Source of the DNA: Listeria weihenstephanensis
Lineage (GTDB): Bacteria; Bacillota; Bacilli; Lactobacillales; Listeriaceae
Assembly: GCF_003534205.1 (NCBI RefSeq)
Contig: NZ_CP011102.1
Location: forward strand, 2,988,036-3,052,035
Direction: 5' to 3'
DNA: 64,000 nucleotides
The first letter of the stretch is position 1. Every line of letters begins with the position of its first letter. The translations under genes and the position numbers were made by a program. This document shows positions 17,049 to 26,025 of this stretch, in pieces. The notes under the pieces are model-generated. The model was not told the DNA's origin. It saw only the letters and a list, made by a program, of their open reading frames with translations, and did no database searches.

Positions 17049-17954
17049 ATGGAATTTGTTTTGATTTTGTTGCCGATCTTCGGAATTTTCGCGATTGGGT
17101 TTATTGGGCAGAAAACGCTCAAATTTGATATCCCCAATTTATCGAAGTTAACGCTGTATTTAATGTCGCCATTTTTGGCGTTTAATACGTTTTACACGAA
17201 TAAATTAACGATCGATTACGCTTACTTACTCATTTTTGTTGTGGGGCTTTGTCTGTCGATTATTGCGATTGTTTATGTGATTGCGAAAGTGATGAACTAT
17301 GATATTCAAGATGCATGCGCGATGATTTTGGCGTCTGCTTTTATGAATAATGGGAATTACGGGACGCCAGTGGTTCTGCTGATTTTTGGCGCAGCTGGGC
17401 TTGATATCGCGGTTATTTTGATGGTGCTGCAACAGCTTGCGATGAGCACGATTGGGGTGTTTTTCGCCGCGCGCGGAAGTTCGCAAAATGCGGGGATGAA
17501 AATGGTGTGGCAACGGGTTGTGCGGATGCCAGTTGCTTATGGAGCGCTACTTGGGATTCTACTGCAATTGGTACATTTCCCGGTTCCAACAAGCGTGATG
17601 ACATGTGTGAAACTCGTTGGGGATGCCGCAATACCGACGATTATGATTGTACTTGGGATGCAACTCGCGGTTATCTCGTTTCGCCGAATTGATATTCCGA
17701 AAGTCTCGATTTCGCTTATTTTACGACTGCTCATTTCACCGATGATTGCCGTTTTATTCACGCTTATTTTGCCTGTTGATACGATGACAAAACAGATTAT
17801 GATACTGCTCGCGGCAATGCCAACTGCTGCTAACACAACTTTACTCGCAGTGCAATTCAATACGAAGCCCGATCTTGTTTCCAGCACGACTTTTATTAGT
17901 ACGGTCCTTAGCATCGTCACAATTCCGACAATTTTATGGATCCTATTTTCCTAG
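17049..17954 (+). CDS. AEC-family (auxin efflux carrier-like) permease
   Basis: 301 residues with about ten membrane helices arranged as two five-helix halves. ASAFMNNGNYGTPVVLLIFG in the middle is the conserved N-x-G-N-x-G/x-P signature of the AEC/malate-efflux family, and MPTAANTTLLAVQF lies near the end. Members move organic anions such as malate or other small metabolites; the substrate here is unknown. ATG 17049 is placed nine bases after AAAAGGG; the GTG at 17040 overlaps that site. Its codon use and higher G content look slightly different from neighbours, but not enough to claim transfer. Confidence 0.82.
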   Translation: MEFVLILLPIFGIFAIGFIGQKTLKFDIPNLSKLTLYLMSPFLAFNTFYTNKLTIDYAYLLIFVVGLCLSIIAIVYVIAKVMNYDIQDACAMILASAFMNNGNYGTPVVLLIFGAAGLDIAVILMVLQQLAMSTIGVFFAARGSSQNAGMKMVWQRVVRMPVAYGALLGILLQLVHFPVPTSVMTCVKLVGDAAIPTIMIVLGMQLAVISFRRIDIPKVSISLILRLLISPMIAVLFTLILPVDTMTKQIMILLAAMPTAANTTLLAVQFNTKPDLVSSTTFISTVLSIVTIPTILWILFS

Positions 17955-18017
17955 AAACTACTGACATTAAAAAAGAGGTGTGATATAGTTAACATTCTGA
18001 AGTAAGTACAGCACCTA

Positions 18018-18058
18018 CGAAAACACCGAACCCTGCACTGGGCAAGGTGTTGTTTCGT
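18018..18058 (+). other. Stem-loop in the leader of the Mga-like gene
   Basis: CGAAAACACC pairs imperfectly with GGTGTTGTTTCG around an 18-base loop that itself holds CCC...GGG. There is no T tract, so it is not a classic terminator. It could be an mRNA leader structure or the 3' end of the upstream permease transcript. Confidence 0.4.
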
Positions 18059-18103
18059 GTCCGCATAGTCAAATGTGATTCTATGAACTAGGAGTGTGTC
18101 TAT

Positions 18104-19567
18104 TTGAAAAATTTAATTGTTGCCTCGGAATATCGCAAACTGAAACTACTACAGATGTTGTTTAATGCCCCACAAAATTACCAGAAAAAACAACTTGCCT
18201 CCTTGCTACACTGCTCTATCAAAACTTTAGAAAGTGATATCGAGTCACTACAAGGGCTTATCGATAAAGATATCGCTTACGTCTATGAAAATGAAGCTAG
18301 ATATATCATGCTCGACGTCGGCGAACATGTCAATTTTGCTTATCTATACGCGTTAATCATAAGTAACTCCCATCTTTACCTGCTTGCAGACGACACGTTA
18401 CGAAGCGCGGAAATGAACTTATCTGAATGGGCCGAACAAAATTATAGCAGTGTCCCTACGATGTATCGCCGTATTCGCCAAATCGATGACTATCTTTCTG
18501 AATGTAACCTCGTTTTAGAGACGCGACCGCTAGCCATTAAAGGGCCCGAAGTCAACCTCCGTTTTTTCTATTATCACATCTACAGCAAGGCCTATCCCTA
18601 TACTGAATGGCAATTTCCCGATATCCCCTACGAAACATTGAATCAGTTTATTATTCAAATCGAAGCTTTCTACCACATTCGTTTCTCACTTTCTTCACGG
18701 ATTAAATACGCCATCTCACTTGCAGTAGCTTTAACCCGCATCAAGCAAGATTCTGCATTTATTTCCAAAAAACATTACCTCGATTGTTGGGATAATATCA
18801 CAGCTGATCAGCCCGATGGCGCCACGATTGACTATACCCTACTTGAAGATATCATAGGTTGTCCGCTCTCAAAAGATGAACGTTTTTTCACTATTATCAT
18901 GGCCTCATGGAGCCACTTCACACATACGAGCAGCTACTTCTCCAAAGCACGCGCAAAACATGGCCCTAATGTATATGCCCCTAATCATATGCTGGCATCT
19001 GAGCTAACTGGTATTTTAAATCAACACCACACTCCCAATACAGAACTTGCAATTACAGAAACGATTGATTTTCTATTCAGATTTACCTTCCTCGATAAAA
19101 TGAACTTCCTACCAGACATTCCACGACCACAGAATTCACCAGAAGAAATCCAACTACGTGACCAGATTCGCAAAATTTTAACGAAATACGAGACCCATAC
19201 CGATTTTCGCTATATTCGCTCTAATAAGCCGCTCATCATCAATCATTTAGTAGATATTTATAGTATTTTAATGAAGCAAACACCGCCCTATGACACACTT
19301 CACATTAAAGTTATCTCCGAAAATGGTCATTTATGGGAAGAGTATCTTCGCAGTGAGATTAAAAAGAAATATTCCAAAGATCAAGTACGACTCTGCCATG
19401 ATACAATTTCTCATCAGCCTAAGCCACACATTGATTTAATTATCAGCGATTTTCCGTTTTATGAACAGCCTGATATCGAAGCAGACGGCCTACTCTGGAA
19501 CATCCCGCCTTCGCCCACAGATTTTGCGCAATTGGATATGGTTTTAGAGCGCCAGAAAGTATATTAA
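18104..19567 (+). CDS. Mga/AtxA-like transcriptional regulator
   Basis: 487 residues starting at TTG 18104, nine bases after TAGGAGT. An N-terminal winged helix-turn-helix (KLKLLQMLFNAPQNYQKKQLASLLHCSIKTLESDI) is followed by a second Mga-type HTH (residues about 100-125). A long helical PRD-like centre comes next, and a C-terminal EIIB-like part (LHIKVISENGHLWEEYLRSEI) follows. Such proteins sense PTS phosphorylation and control surface or virulence genes in streptococci and bacilli. No obvious target operon is adjacent; the neighbouring oxidoreductase is convergent. Confidence 0.75.
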   Translation: MKNLIVASEYRKLKLLQMLFNAPQNYQKKQLASLLHCSIKTLESDIESLQGLIDKDIAYVYENEARYIMLDVGEHVNFAYLYALIISNSHLYLLADDTLRSAEMNLSEWAEQNYSSVPTMYRRIRQIDDYLSECNLVLETRPLAIKGPEVNLRFFYYHIYSKAYPYTEWQFPDIPYETLNQFIIQIEAFYHIRFSLSSRIKYAISLAVALTRIKQDSAFISKKHYLDCWDNITADQPDGATIDYTLLEDIIGCPLSKDERFFTIIMASWSHFTHTSSYFSKARAKHGPNVYAPNHMLASELTGILNQHHTPNTELAITETIDFLFRFTFLDKMNFLPDIPRPQNSPEEIQLRDQIRKILTKYETHTDFRYIRSNKPLIINHLVDIYSILMKQTPPYDTLHIKVISENGHLWEEYLRSEIKKKYSKDQVRLCHDTISHQPKPHIDLIISDFPFYEQPDIEADGLLWNIPPSPTDFAQLDMVLERQKVY

Positions 19568-19569
19568 AA

Positions 19570-19610
19570 AAGAGAGCTGGGCATTTAACGTCCAACTCTC
19601 TTCTTTATTT
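19570..19610. terminator. Bidirectional terminator
   Basis: A stem with one mismatch (AGAGAGCTGG against CCAACTCTCT), A tract on the left and T-rich tract on the right. Shared by the Mga-like gene and the oxidoreductase. Confidence 0.7.
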
Positions 19611-20561
19611 TTAAGGAATCAACAAAATTTTACCGGTGCTTTTTCTACTTTCTAGCAAATCATGTGCGGCTTTTCCTTCTGATAGGGAGAATTTCCGCGG
19701 CTGATTTACTGTTATTTTACCGCTACTAATCATTTCAAATAGAGCATGTGAGCGCTTGATTCGCTCGTCTTTACTCGTCAAGAAGCTCCATAAATCGCCG
19801 CCAGTCAAGGTTTTGGAAGTGTCCATCAACATCCGCGGATCCACTGCGCTCGGATCACCGCCCGACATACCATAAAAAACGACCGTCCCTTTATCACGTA
19901 CTGCCGAAAAGCTATCCATCAGCGTTGAGCCTACAGAATCATACGCAACATCGATTTTGCCAGCGAGTTTTTCAGCCCAATTATCGCTATATAGCAAAAC
20001 TTCTTCTGCTCCTAGCTTGCGTGCCACTTCGGCTTTTTCTTCACTGGAAGTAAGGCCAATAACCTGACCGCCGAGCGAGGTGATGATTTGCGTCAACATT
20101 TGGCCGACACCGCCTGCCACCGCATGAACGAGCGCCACGTCACCGTATTTTATCGCGTAGCTATCTTTTGCTAAGTAACTTGCCGTCAAACCTTGCAGCA
20201 ACACAGAAGCTGCGACGTCATCACGAATAGCAGCTGGAATCGGAATCGCTTTGGATACGGGAACTGCTACAAGCTCGGCATTCGCAAGCGGCACATCTAC
20301 AAAAGCAACACGATCGCCCGCCGCAAATTCCGTCACGCCTTCGCCAATCGCTACAACAACGCCCGCGCCTTCGTAACCCAGCACATATGGCGGCTCACCA
20401 ACAATATGGTAGTTCCCTTTTCGACGATAAATATCCGCAAAATTGAGTCCAATCGCAGTCGTACTAAGTAAGATCTCACCTTTTTGCGCCGTGGCATCTG
20501 GAACATCTACATATTGCAATACATCTGAATTCCCAAACTCGTTAAACACCAATGCTTTCAT
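19611..20561 (-). CDS. Zinc-independent quinone oxidoreductase (MDR superfamily)
   Basis: 316 residues of the medium-chain dehydrogenase/reductase superfamily, quinone-reductase branch: MKALVFNEFGNSDVLQYVDVP start, GLNFADIYRRKGNY, PYVLGYEGAGVV, then the NADPH fold VHAVAGGVGQMLTQI. No catalytic zinc ligands are seen. Expected reaction: NADPH-dependent one-electron or enone reduction. ATG 20561 follows AAGGAG. A 38-residue longer frame exists but is simply the palindromic repeat at 20595-20736 read in frame, so I reject it. Confidence 0.88.
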   Translation of the reverse strand: MKALVFNEFGNSDVLQYVDVPDATAQKGEILLSTTAIGLNFADIYRRKGNYHIVGEPPYVLGYEGAGVVVAIGEGVTEFAAGDRVAFVDVPLANAELVAVPVSKAIPIPAAIRDDVAASVLLQGLTASYLAKDSYAIKYGDVALVHAVAGGVGQMLTQIITSLGGQVIGLTSSEEKAEVARKLGAEEVLLYSDNWAEKLAGKIDVAYDSVGSTLMDSFSAVRDKGTVVFYGMSGGDPSAVDPRMLMDTSKTLTGGDLWSFLTSKDERIKRSHALFEMISSGKITVNQPRKFSLSEGKAAHDLLESRKSTGKILLIP

Positions 20562-20594
20562 AAAAAATCGTCTCCTTATATGTAAGAAAAGCCC

Positions 20595-20736
20595 GCAAAA
20601 TCTCTCAGCGCGCCACCAAACACTCATTTCCGTCGTTAAAAGCTCCGTTCCAGTGCTCTCGTACAAGTCGTACACTCCGCGCTGGTACTCGCTTTTGCCT
20701 AGGTACTAAGCATTTGGTGACGTGCTCAGTTTTTGC
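20595..20736 (-). repeat. Dispersed palindromic element, copy B
   Basis: Read on the reverse strand it forms one long hairpin. Outer arms GCAAAA/TTTTGC (20595-20600 and 20731-20736) are followed by CGTCACCAAA/TTTGGTGGCG with one G-U pair. The core is shared with copy A at 53788-53909: AAAAGC/GCTTTT helix, CCAG/CTGG helix, conserved CGCGGA and AGAGCA internal loop, GTAC-GACTT-GTAC tip. It lies between rlmN and the oxidoreductase gene, upstream of the latter's ribosome site. Confidence 0.8.
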
Positions 20737-20797
20737 GGTTCAGACTAGTTATTGCCAGGTTCCAACTCTAAATCACTAGCACTACTTTTCCAGAACC

Positions 20798-21919
20798 TTA
20801 TTCCGCAGCTGACGCTTGTTTCGCTTCCGCCTCTGCTTTTTCACGCATCCGTTCCCGAACGCCTTTTTTCTTAATTTGTTTACTACGCAATTGACCACAC
20901 GCAGCATCAATATCCGTCCCATGCTCGCGACGAACAACGCAGTTTATGCCTTTACGTTTCAATGTTTCGTAAAACGCGTCGATCACCGTATCATCACTTC
21001 GTTGGTACTGATCGTGCTCATCAACCGGATTGTACGGAATCAAGTTTACCCATGCCAGGTGGCGCTTCTCACCAATTAAAGCCGCCAGTTCAAGCGCTTC
21101 TTGTCTGTGATCATTGACATCTTTTAGCATAATATACTCATACGTAATACGGCGATTCGTTTTCTCCAAATAATATTCGACCGCTTCCATCAACGTTTCT
21201 AGCGGATACGTCTTGTTAATACGCATAACGTGTGTCCGCAAATCATTGTTTGGTGCATGTAGAGATACGGCCAAATTGACGCGAATATCCTCATTTGCAA
21301 AATCGATAATACGCGGTGCCAAGCCACTTGTTGATACAGTAATATGACGCGCTCCGATTGCCAGACCCTTCTGATCATTCACAACACGAAGGAAATCCAT
21401 CACGTTATCATAGTTATCAAACGGCTCGCCGATACCCATAACCACGATATGACTCACACGCTCGCCTTGCCCTTTAGAATCCAAGTAAAGCTGTACATTC
21501 ATGATTTGTTCCACAATCTCACCGGCATTCAGATCACGCTGTTTCTTAAGCAACCCACTCGCACAAAAAGTACAACCGATATTACATCCCACTTGCGTCG
21601 TTACACAAACACTAAGTCCGTAAGAATGCGTCATCATAACCGTTTCGATTAAGTTTCCATCCGATAACTGGAATAAATATTTCGTCGTGCCATCTTTAGA
21701 TTCCTGTTTAATTTGTTCATTCAATGTGTGCATTAAGAAATGTTCTTCCAGCATATCCACACATGTTTTATTTAAGTTCGACATCTGCGAAAATTCAGTG
21801 ACACGTTTGACATAAAGCCAGTCCCACACTTGCGTTGCGCGGAATCTTTTCTCGCCCTTTTCTTCAAACCAGTCGCCAAGCTGCGCCATCGTTAACCCGT
21901 AAATCGAGCTTTTTTCCAT
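20798..21919 (-). CDS. rlmN: 23S rRNA (adenine-2503-C2) methyltransferase RlmN
   Basis: 373 residues of the RlmN/Cfr radical-SAM family. It starts with a small N-terminal helical domain ([28 protein letters not shown]). The 4Fe-4S motif CNIGCTFC (CxxxCxxC) is followed by [16 protein letters not shown], and [12 protein letters not shown] and the C-terminal substrate-Cys region [19 protein letters not shown] come later. The enzyme methylates A2503 in 23S rRNA and A37 in some tRNAs. A lysine/alanine tail follows the catalytic domain. Monocistronic. Confidence 0.95.
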   Translation of the reverse strand: MEKSSIYGLTMAQLGDWFEEKGEKRFRATQVWDWLYVKRVTEFSQMSNLNKTCVDMLEEHFLMHTLNEQIKQESKDGTTKYLFQLSDGNLIETVMMTHSYGLSVCVTTQVGCNIGCTFCASGLLKKQRDLNAGEIVEQIMNVQLYLDSKGQGERVSHIVVMGIGEPFDNYDNVMDFLRVVNDQKGLAIGARHITVSTSGLAPRIIDFANEDIRVNLAVSLHAPNNDLRTHVMRINKTYPLETLMEAVEYYLEKTNRRITYEYIMLKDVNDHRQEALELAALIGEKRHLAWVNLIPYNPVDEHDQYQRSDDTVIDAFYETLKRKGINCVVRREHGTDIDAACGQLRSKQIKKKGVRERMREKAEAEAKQASAAE

Positions 21920-21981
21920 TCTTCAAAAACCTCTTTTCAAAATTTCATTACCCTTATCCAAATTATAACGGTTTTAACGTC

Positions 21982-22167
21982 TCACCGCAAGGCTTGCTTT
22001 GCGGCATATTGGGCGTGAAGTTCCGCTGTTTTGAAGAATGGCCGCGTCACATCTGCTTCCCCAATGAACAATTCTAATTCCGTATACCCCAAGACAACGC
22101 CCTGCGCCTCTTTTACACTCACCTTTTTCCGGTAATAGTCAACGTATTCGCCTGCTAATATTCTCAT
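21982..22167 (-). pseudogene. Remnant of an aspartate/glutamate racemase, C-terminal part
   Basis: The peptide from ATG 22167 contains QGVVLGYTELELFI...FFKTAELHAQYAAKQAL. It matches the C-terminus of amino-acid racemases (usual G-[VI]-ILGCTEL...FDTT-x-IHAEAAV-x-AL). The catalytic Cys of GCTE is Tyr here and the N-terminal two thirds are missing. No ribosome site precedes it, and IS copy 2 was inserted 20 bp upstream. A dead fragment. Confidence 0.7.
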
Positions 22168-22187
22168 TAAACTATTCAAAAAAAAAC

Positions 22188-23621
22188 GGTTCTATAATAA
22201 ATGTTGGGGTAGAAAATAATCTACCTCAGCATTTTTTTGTTCTCATTTCAAGACAAAAAAATACACAGTAATATCAAAATCCTTTAAGATAAAAGTGACG
22301 AAACCCAATCCAAAGGAGCGATATTACCATGCCAGACCATTTTATCATACAACTCATCGGTTTAGAAAATAAAAACATCCAACTTCTTGATTATTCGATT
22401 GAAAATCATATCTGCCACATTCATATCCAACTAAAACGAAAAAAACATGCCTGCCCCTCTTGTAAAACACGGACAGATCGCATTAAAGACTATCGTACGC
22501 ACACTTTCCAACATCTAAAAGTCGCAGAAAAACGTGTCTATGTGTACTATCGAAAACGCAGATATGTTTGTTCCTGCGGAAAATCATTTGATGAAAAAAA
22601 TCAAGGACTTGTGGCACGCTATCAGCGTTTTTCAACGCTTTGGCACCAAGCGGCCCTTTTTCATAGTATTTCCGCTCCGTCCTTTACCTATACTGCTAAA
22701 ACATTTGGAACAACCGCACCTAAAATTATGCGCCTATTCGACGCGCGCACAGAAACCTTTTCCTCGCCTCCCGTCGCTCTTCCTAAGGTGATCGCTATCG
22801 ATGAGTTCAAGGGAGATACCGACAAAGGTAAATTCCAACTCATTATCGCTGACCCCATGACTCGTCGCCCCATTGATATCTTAGAAAACCGTCGCGCCAA
22901 AACCATTCAACGTTATTTAAGAGAACGCGGGCAGCAGGTAGAGATGGTTATCATGGATTTGAGTTCGACCTTCAAAAACGCTGTGCAACAAGCCCTTGAC
23001 AAACCAGTTATTATTGCCGATTCTTTCCACTTCTCTCGCTACATCTATTGGGCACTGAATAAAGTCCGCATTCGTGTTCAACAACATTTTTCAGAAAAAG
23101 ATCGCAAGCACGGCAAACGCATACAAAAACTCCTTTTTAAGCGATCTCACAAGCTGGACACAGCGCAAAAAAGCATCATTCGCCGTTACTTAAGCTTGCA
23201 CCCTGATCTACAAACCGCCTACACCATCAAGGAAGCCTATCAGGCTTGGTTCGATGCCAATAAAGCACAAGAACGCCACGACGTTCGTCAATCCTTACAC
23301 GATTTCTATCAACTCGTACAAGACAAACAGCTTCCAGAATTCATAACAGCTATCGGCACTTTCCGTCGCTGGGAAACAGAAATCATCAATGCCTTCATTT
23401 ACCCACATCTGTCCAATGGCTTCGTAGAAGGAATTAACAACCGAACCAAGGTTATCAAGCGCACTTCTTATGGCTATCAAAACTTTTCACGATTCCGCGC
23501 TAAAATACTTGCCCAGCACTTTATCAAAGATTTTGACATTTCTGTAGGCTAAAAAGAGGTACAAGCCACTATTTCCCTAGCTTGTACCTCGATATTTCAC
23601 CCCAACAATTGACAAAGAGCC
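22188..23621 (+). mobile_element. ISL3-family insertion sequence, copy 2
   Basis: 1434 bp, the same length and termini as copy 1 (GGTTCTATAATAAATG at the left end, complement of GGCTCTTTGTCAATTG at the right). Flanked by the perfect 8-bp direct repeat AAAAAAAC at 22180-22187 and 23622-23629. It lies between the racemase remnant and the terminator of the SRPBCC gene, so the insertion appears to have cost little. Inverted relative to copy 1. Confidence 0.95.
22329..23552 (+). CDS. ISL3-family transposase (copy 2)
   Basis: A 407-residue transposase with the same zinc-finger and DDE motifs as copy 1 (CPSCKTRTD, IDEFKGD, MDLSSTF, VEGINNRTK). About a dozen residue differences from copy 1 (for example YYRKRRYVCSC for YHYRKRRYACSC region, ERGQQVE for ERGHQVE), so near 97% identity. 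The two are related but not products of a very recent duplication from each other. Intact. Confidence 0.95.
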   Translation: MPDHFIIQLIGLENKNIQLLDYSIENHICHIHIQLKRKKHACPSCKTRTDRIKDYRTHTFQHLKVAEKRVYVYYRKRRYVCSCGKSFDEKNQGLVARYQRFSTLWHQAALFHSISAPSFTYTAKTFGTTAPKIMRLFDARTETFSSPPVALPKVIAIDEFKGDTDKGKFQLIIADPMTRRPIDILENRRAKTIQRYLRERGQQVEMVIMDLSSTFKNAVQQALDKPVIIADSFHFSRYIYWALNKVRIRVQQHFSEKDRKHGKRIQKLLFKRSHKLDTAQKSIIRRYLSLHPDLQTAYTIKEAYQAWFDANKAQERHDVRQSLHDFYQLVQDKQLPEFITAIGTFRRWETEIINAFIYPHLSNGFVEGINNRTKVIKRTSYGYQNFSRFRAKILAQHFIKDFDISVG

Positions 23622-23648
23622 AAAAAAACATACAAAAGTATGTTTTAG
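23622..23648 (-). terminator. Terminator of the SRPBCC gene
   Basis: On the reverse strand AAAACATAC pairs with GTATGTTTT, followed by T residues that also form the IS target duplication. Confidence 0.65.
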
Positions 23649-23687
23649 ACGGTAGAAAAATTACTTTATCTGATACTCCACCAAAAT

Positions 23688-24125
23688 TCAGTGTGTCGGC
23701 AAATCCTTACTTAACTTTATAAGCACGGTTCCTGCCCTATCCCACATCTCATTCATCATATCATAATAGCTATCATCCATTGTAACGTCCACAAGCATCT
23801 TTGTCTGATCGCCTACTGGTTCAAAGATATACTGCTCAAGCATATCCGCAAATGCAGCAACTTCAACATATTTTCCATCATTGATTTCACCCAAAAATGA
23901 GAATTTGATCTCTTTCGCTGGTTCAAAAACGACCACTTTAGAAACTAGTCCATTTCCCGCTGTATCAACAAAATTAACCGTTGCATTAAGTGCCATATCA
24001 CCAGTATAAGTCGATCCTTCATGAAAAGCAGCTGCCCATTTTTCATACTTACTACGATCAATAACTAATTCCCAAGCTTCTTCTGGTCTGCAATCAAGCA
24101 TAAACTCTTTTTTTATGTGTTTCAT
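23688..24125 (-). CDS. SRPBCC/AHSA1-like protein
   Basis: 145 residues from ATG 24125, behind AGAAGGAG. The pattern of a START-like (SRPBCC) ligand-binding fold is visible: early FMLDCRPEEAWELVIDRSKYEKW, middle strands NFVDTAGNGLVSKVVVFEPAKEIKFSFLG, and a final long helix MMNEMWDRAGTVLIKLSKDL. Such proteins bind small hydrophobic ligands or lipids. No specific role can be read from the context. Confidence 0.7.
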   Translation of the reverse strand: MKHIKKEFMLDCRPEEAWELVIDRSKYEKWAAAFHEGSTYTGDMALNATVNFVDTAGNGLVSKVVVFEPAKEIKFSFLGEINDGKYVEVAAFADMLEQYIFEPVGDQTKMLVDVTMDDSYYDMMNEMWDRAGTVLIKLSKDLPTH

Positions 24126-24224
24126 TTTTAACTCTCCTTCTGATATCATTTTATAGTTTCATTGTAGTACATCTGGAATTTACTAACAAGCAAAAGGTGA
24201 TCCAGTAGACTAATCACCCTCTAT

Positions 24225-25046
24225 TTAATAAATAAATGCTGCCACAATCGCGTCCACCGTCGTATTTTCGTGCAAATCGCTATGTTGCGCATTTTCCCCC
24301 GTCACAACCTGCTCGCTATAAGTGGCAACTGTATCATCAAAAATTAAACGTGAGGATAACGCGCTCCCAACAGGTACAACCCCGTCCGATACACCGTCCG
24401 AATCCAGATCTCCCGCAATCGATAGCACTTGCAATTTTGCATCTAAATTCTTACTTTCCGCAATGTATTTCTTCAATTCCGCCGTCTGGCTCGCTACGCC
24501 CGAACTATCCGTCGTCGTTACATTATCATCCGCATCCAAATCATTAAACGGCGTTCCGATCACTACTAGTTTTTCCATCGTAGGAGCCGAATCATCCGCC
24601 AATTCTTCCGCATAAGTAGTCAGCGCCAATCCACCGTTGGAGTGCCCAATCGCGCTGTATTGCGTCATATTATATTTTTTCTGAATATCCTTAATCACCG
24701 CGTTCACCCACTCGGCTTCTTTGGCAATCGGTGCGTCATTATTCTCAAATACTATTTGGATAAACGGGTTTTTCGATTTAGAACTCAGCGTTCCTTGATA
24801 TTCAAGCGTCCCGTCTTTTTTCACGACGACAATAATCTTGTCCGTGGACTTGCCATACGTCGATGTAATCCGAGAAATCATGTCATTAAATGAGTTGGCC
24901 GTACCATGCGTCCCGTGAACGAGCACGATCGGTGTCGTATTCGATAAGTCAACATCACTAACCCTCGCAGAATACGCCTTAATCGATCCAAATACCGCCA
25001 CCGCTAAAAATAAAGCTCCCCCAAACAACACTAATTTCCGCCACAT
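24225..25046 (-). CDS. Exported DUF915-type alpha/beta hydrolase
   Basis: 273 residues with an N-terminal signal or anchor (residues 1-27). An alpha/beta-hydrolase fold of the DUF915 family follows: PIVLVHGTHGTANSFNDMI (oxyanion region), SAIGHSNGGLALTTYA with nucleophile Ser in G-H-S-N-G, GDLDSDGVSDGVVP (acid) and a His near HSDLHEN. Probably an extracellular esterase or lipase-like enzyme of unknown substrate. Single gene. Confidence 0.85.
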   Translation of the reverse strand: MWRKLVLFGGALFLAVAVFGSIKAYSARVSDVDLSNTTPIVLVHGTHGTANSFNDMISRITSTYGKSTDKIIVVVKKDGTLEYQGTLSSKSKNPFIQIVFENNDAPIAKEAEWVNAVIKDIQKKYNMTQYSAIGHSNGGLALTTYAEELADDSAPTMEKLVVIGTPFNDLDADDNVTTTDSSGVASQTAELKKYIAESKNLDAKLQVLSIAGDLDSDGVSDGVVPVGSALSSRLIFDDTVATYSEQVVTGENAQHSDLHENTTVDAIVAAFIY

Positions 25047-25427
25047 ATCCCATCAATCCTTCCGATTCATTCTTATACTCTTACTTTACCCAAAAAAGAT
25101 GAACAAATTATTACCAAAATATTAGGTTTTAAAGAAGTTTTGCCGACAAATTAAGTTTTTATGTTTAGTATCAGATTTATTGTTTTAGTTTTCATCATGT
25201 CAGAAGATTTTTATTCTCTGGTAGAATCGAAGCTTTTACTTTTTCTCATATTTTATGCTCTTATCGGTTTCGCCTGCTCGCTAACGCTCCTAGCCATATT
25301 GGAGGACTTTGGTTTTCTGGGTCTTATTTGTTCTGCGGTTTTTCATGTTACCTGCTACAGGCGTTTTGGTTTTCCGCGTATCTATCTGTTTTGAGGTTAT
25401 TCCTCATTTTCCATTGCAATCGTCCAC

Positions 25428-25507
25428 TGATGGATTACATGCTCGTTTCACTCTCATGCATATTGAGGCTCTAATTCAGCACAGTACGCTTCATAAGAGC
25501 CACAACA
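25428..25507 (+). repeat. Single divergent copy of the 11.8-kb repeat submotif
   Basis: The stretch starts ATGGATTACATGC, passes GCATATTGAGGCTCTAA, a hairpin (GGCTCT with AGAGCC) and ends CCACAACAA. This is the same order as in the tandem repeats at 11.8-12.5 kb. The rest of the 25047-25605 gap is T-rich and holds a 77-codon frame without a ribosome site, then the promoter at 25514. Confidence 0.55.
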
Positions 25508-25513
25508 ATTACT

Positions 25514-25558
25514 TTGACACATAGAGTAATCCATGCTATTATTACTCTATCAGATAGA
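25514..25558 (+). promoter_or_regulatory. Promoter with PadR-type box
   Basis: TTGACA (25514-25519), a 17-bp spacer and TATTAT (25537-25542), followed at once by the palindrome TCTATC-A-GATAGA (25546-25558). The same box, ATTACTCTATC-W-GATAGAA, lies upstream of the PadR gene at 53214-53226. Confidence 0.8.
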
Positions 25559-25605
25559 ACACTGTGCGCGCAGTTGTATTTTTGAATACTTTGGAGGTTT
25601 TAAAA

Positions 25606-26025
25606 ATGATAACTATTAAAAAACATGTCAATCAATTATTTAGCGATATTCCAGCTACGGAGGAAAGTTTATTTATGAAAGAGGAGATTCTTCGTGGACT
25701 CGAGGACAAAGTTGAGATCCTAATGGTCCAAGGGAAGTCAGAAGAGGACGCGATCAATAAAGCGATTGTCGAACTTGGCGATTTAACGGATTTACGTATG
25801 GAACTGGCCGAAGCTCGTGTGAAACCGCCTAAATCGTATCTTGCTTGGACGCATTTCCAGTTCTCAATCGTTGGCGCAGCACTCATCATCGGCTTACTGC
25901 TCTTCATCAATGTCTATTACACGCCTACTGTTCTGTGGGTCGTTTTCCCAGCGTTTGCAATCGTTTGGTGGCCACTCGCCATGTACTTTAGATGTCTGCG
26001 TGTCCAAGGGGAGGTCATGAATTGA
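25606..26025 (+). CDS. HAAS-domain / 2TM membrane protein
   Basis: 139 residues from ATG 25606, behind TGGAGG; the longer frame from 25564 starts inside the promoter region. Residues 1-75 are a HAAS-type cytosolic helical domain (VNQLFSDIPATEESLFMKEEILRGLEDKVEILMVQGKSEEDAINKAI...), the part that usually pairs with PadR regulators. Two membrane helices follow, ending in VLWVVFPAFAIVWWPLAMYF. Paralogous to the gene at 52447, which directly follows the PadR gene. Likely controlled by that PadR protein through the box at 25546. Confidence 0.75.
   Translation: MITIKKHVNQLFSDIPATEESLFMKEEILRGLEDKVEILMVQGKSEEDAINKAIVELGDLTDLRMELAEARVKPPKSYLAWTHFQFSIVGAALIIGLLLFINVYYTPTVLWVVFPAFAIVWWPLAMYFRCLRVQGEVMN

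Noticed and set aside
20562-20675. 38-residue N-terminal extension of the quinone oxidoreductase
   Set aside because: It is the palindromic element read in frame; a good ribosome site supports ATG 20561.
25161-25394. 77-codon hydrophobic frame
   Set aside because: No ribosome site, T-rich sequence gives hydrophobic codons by chance, no family resemblance.
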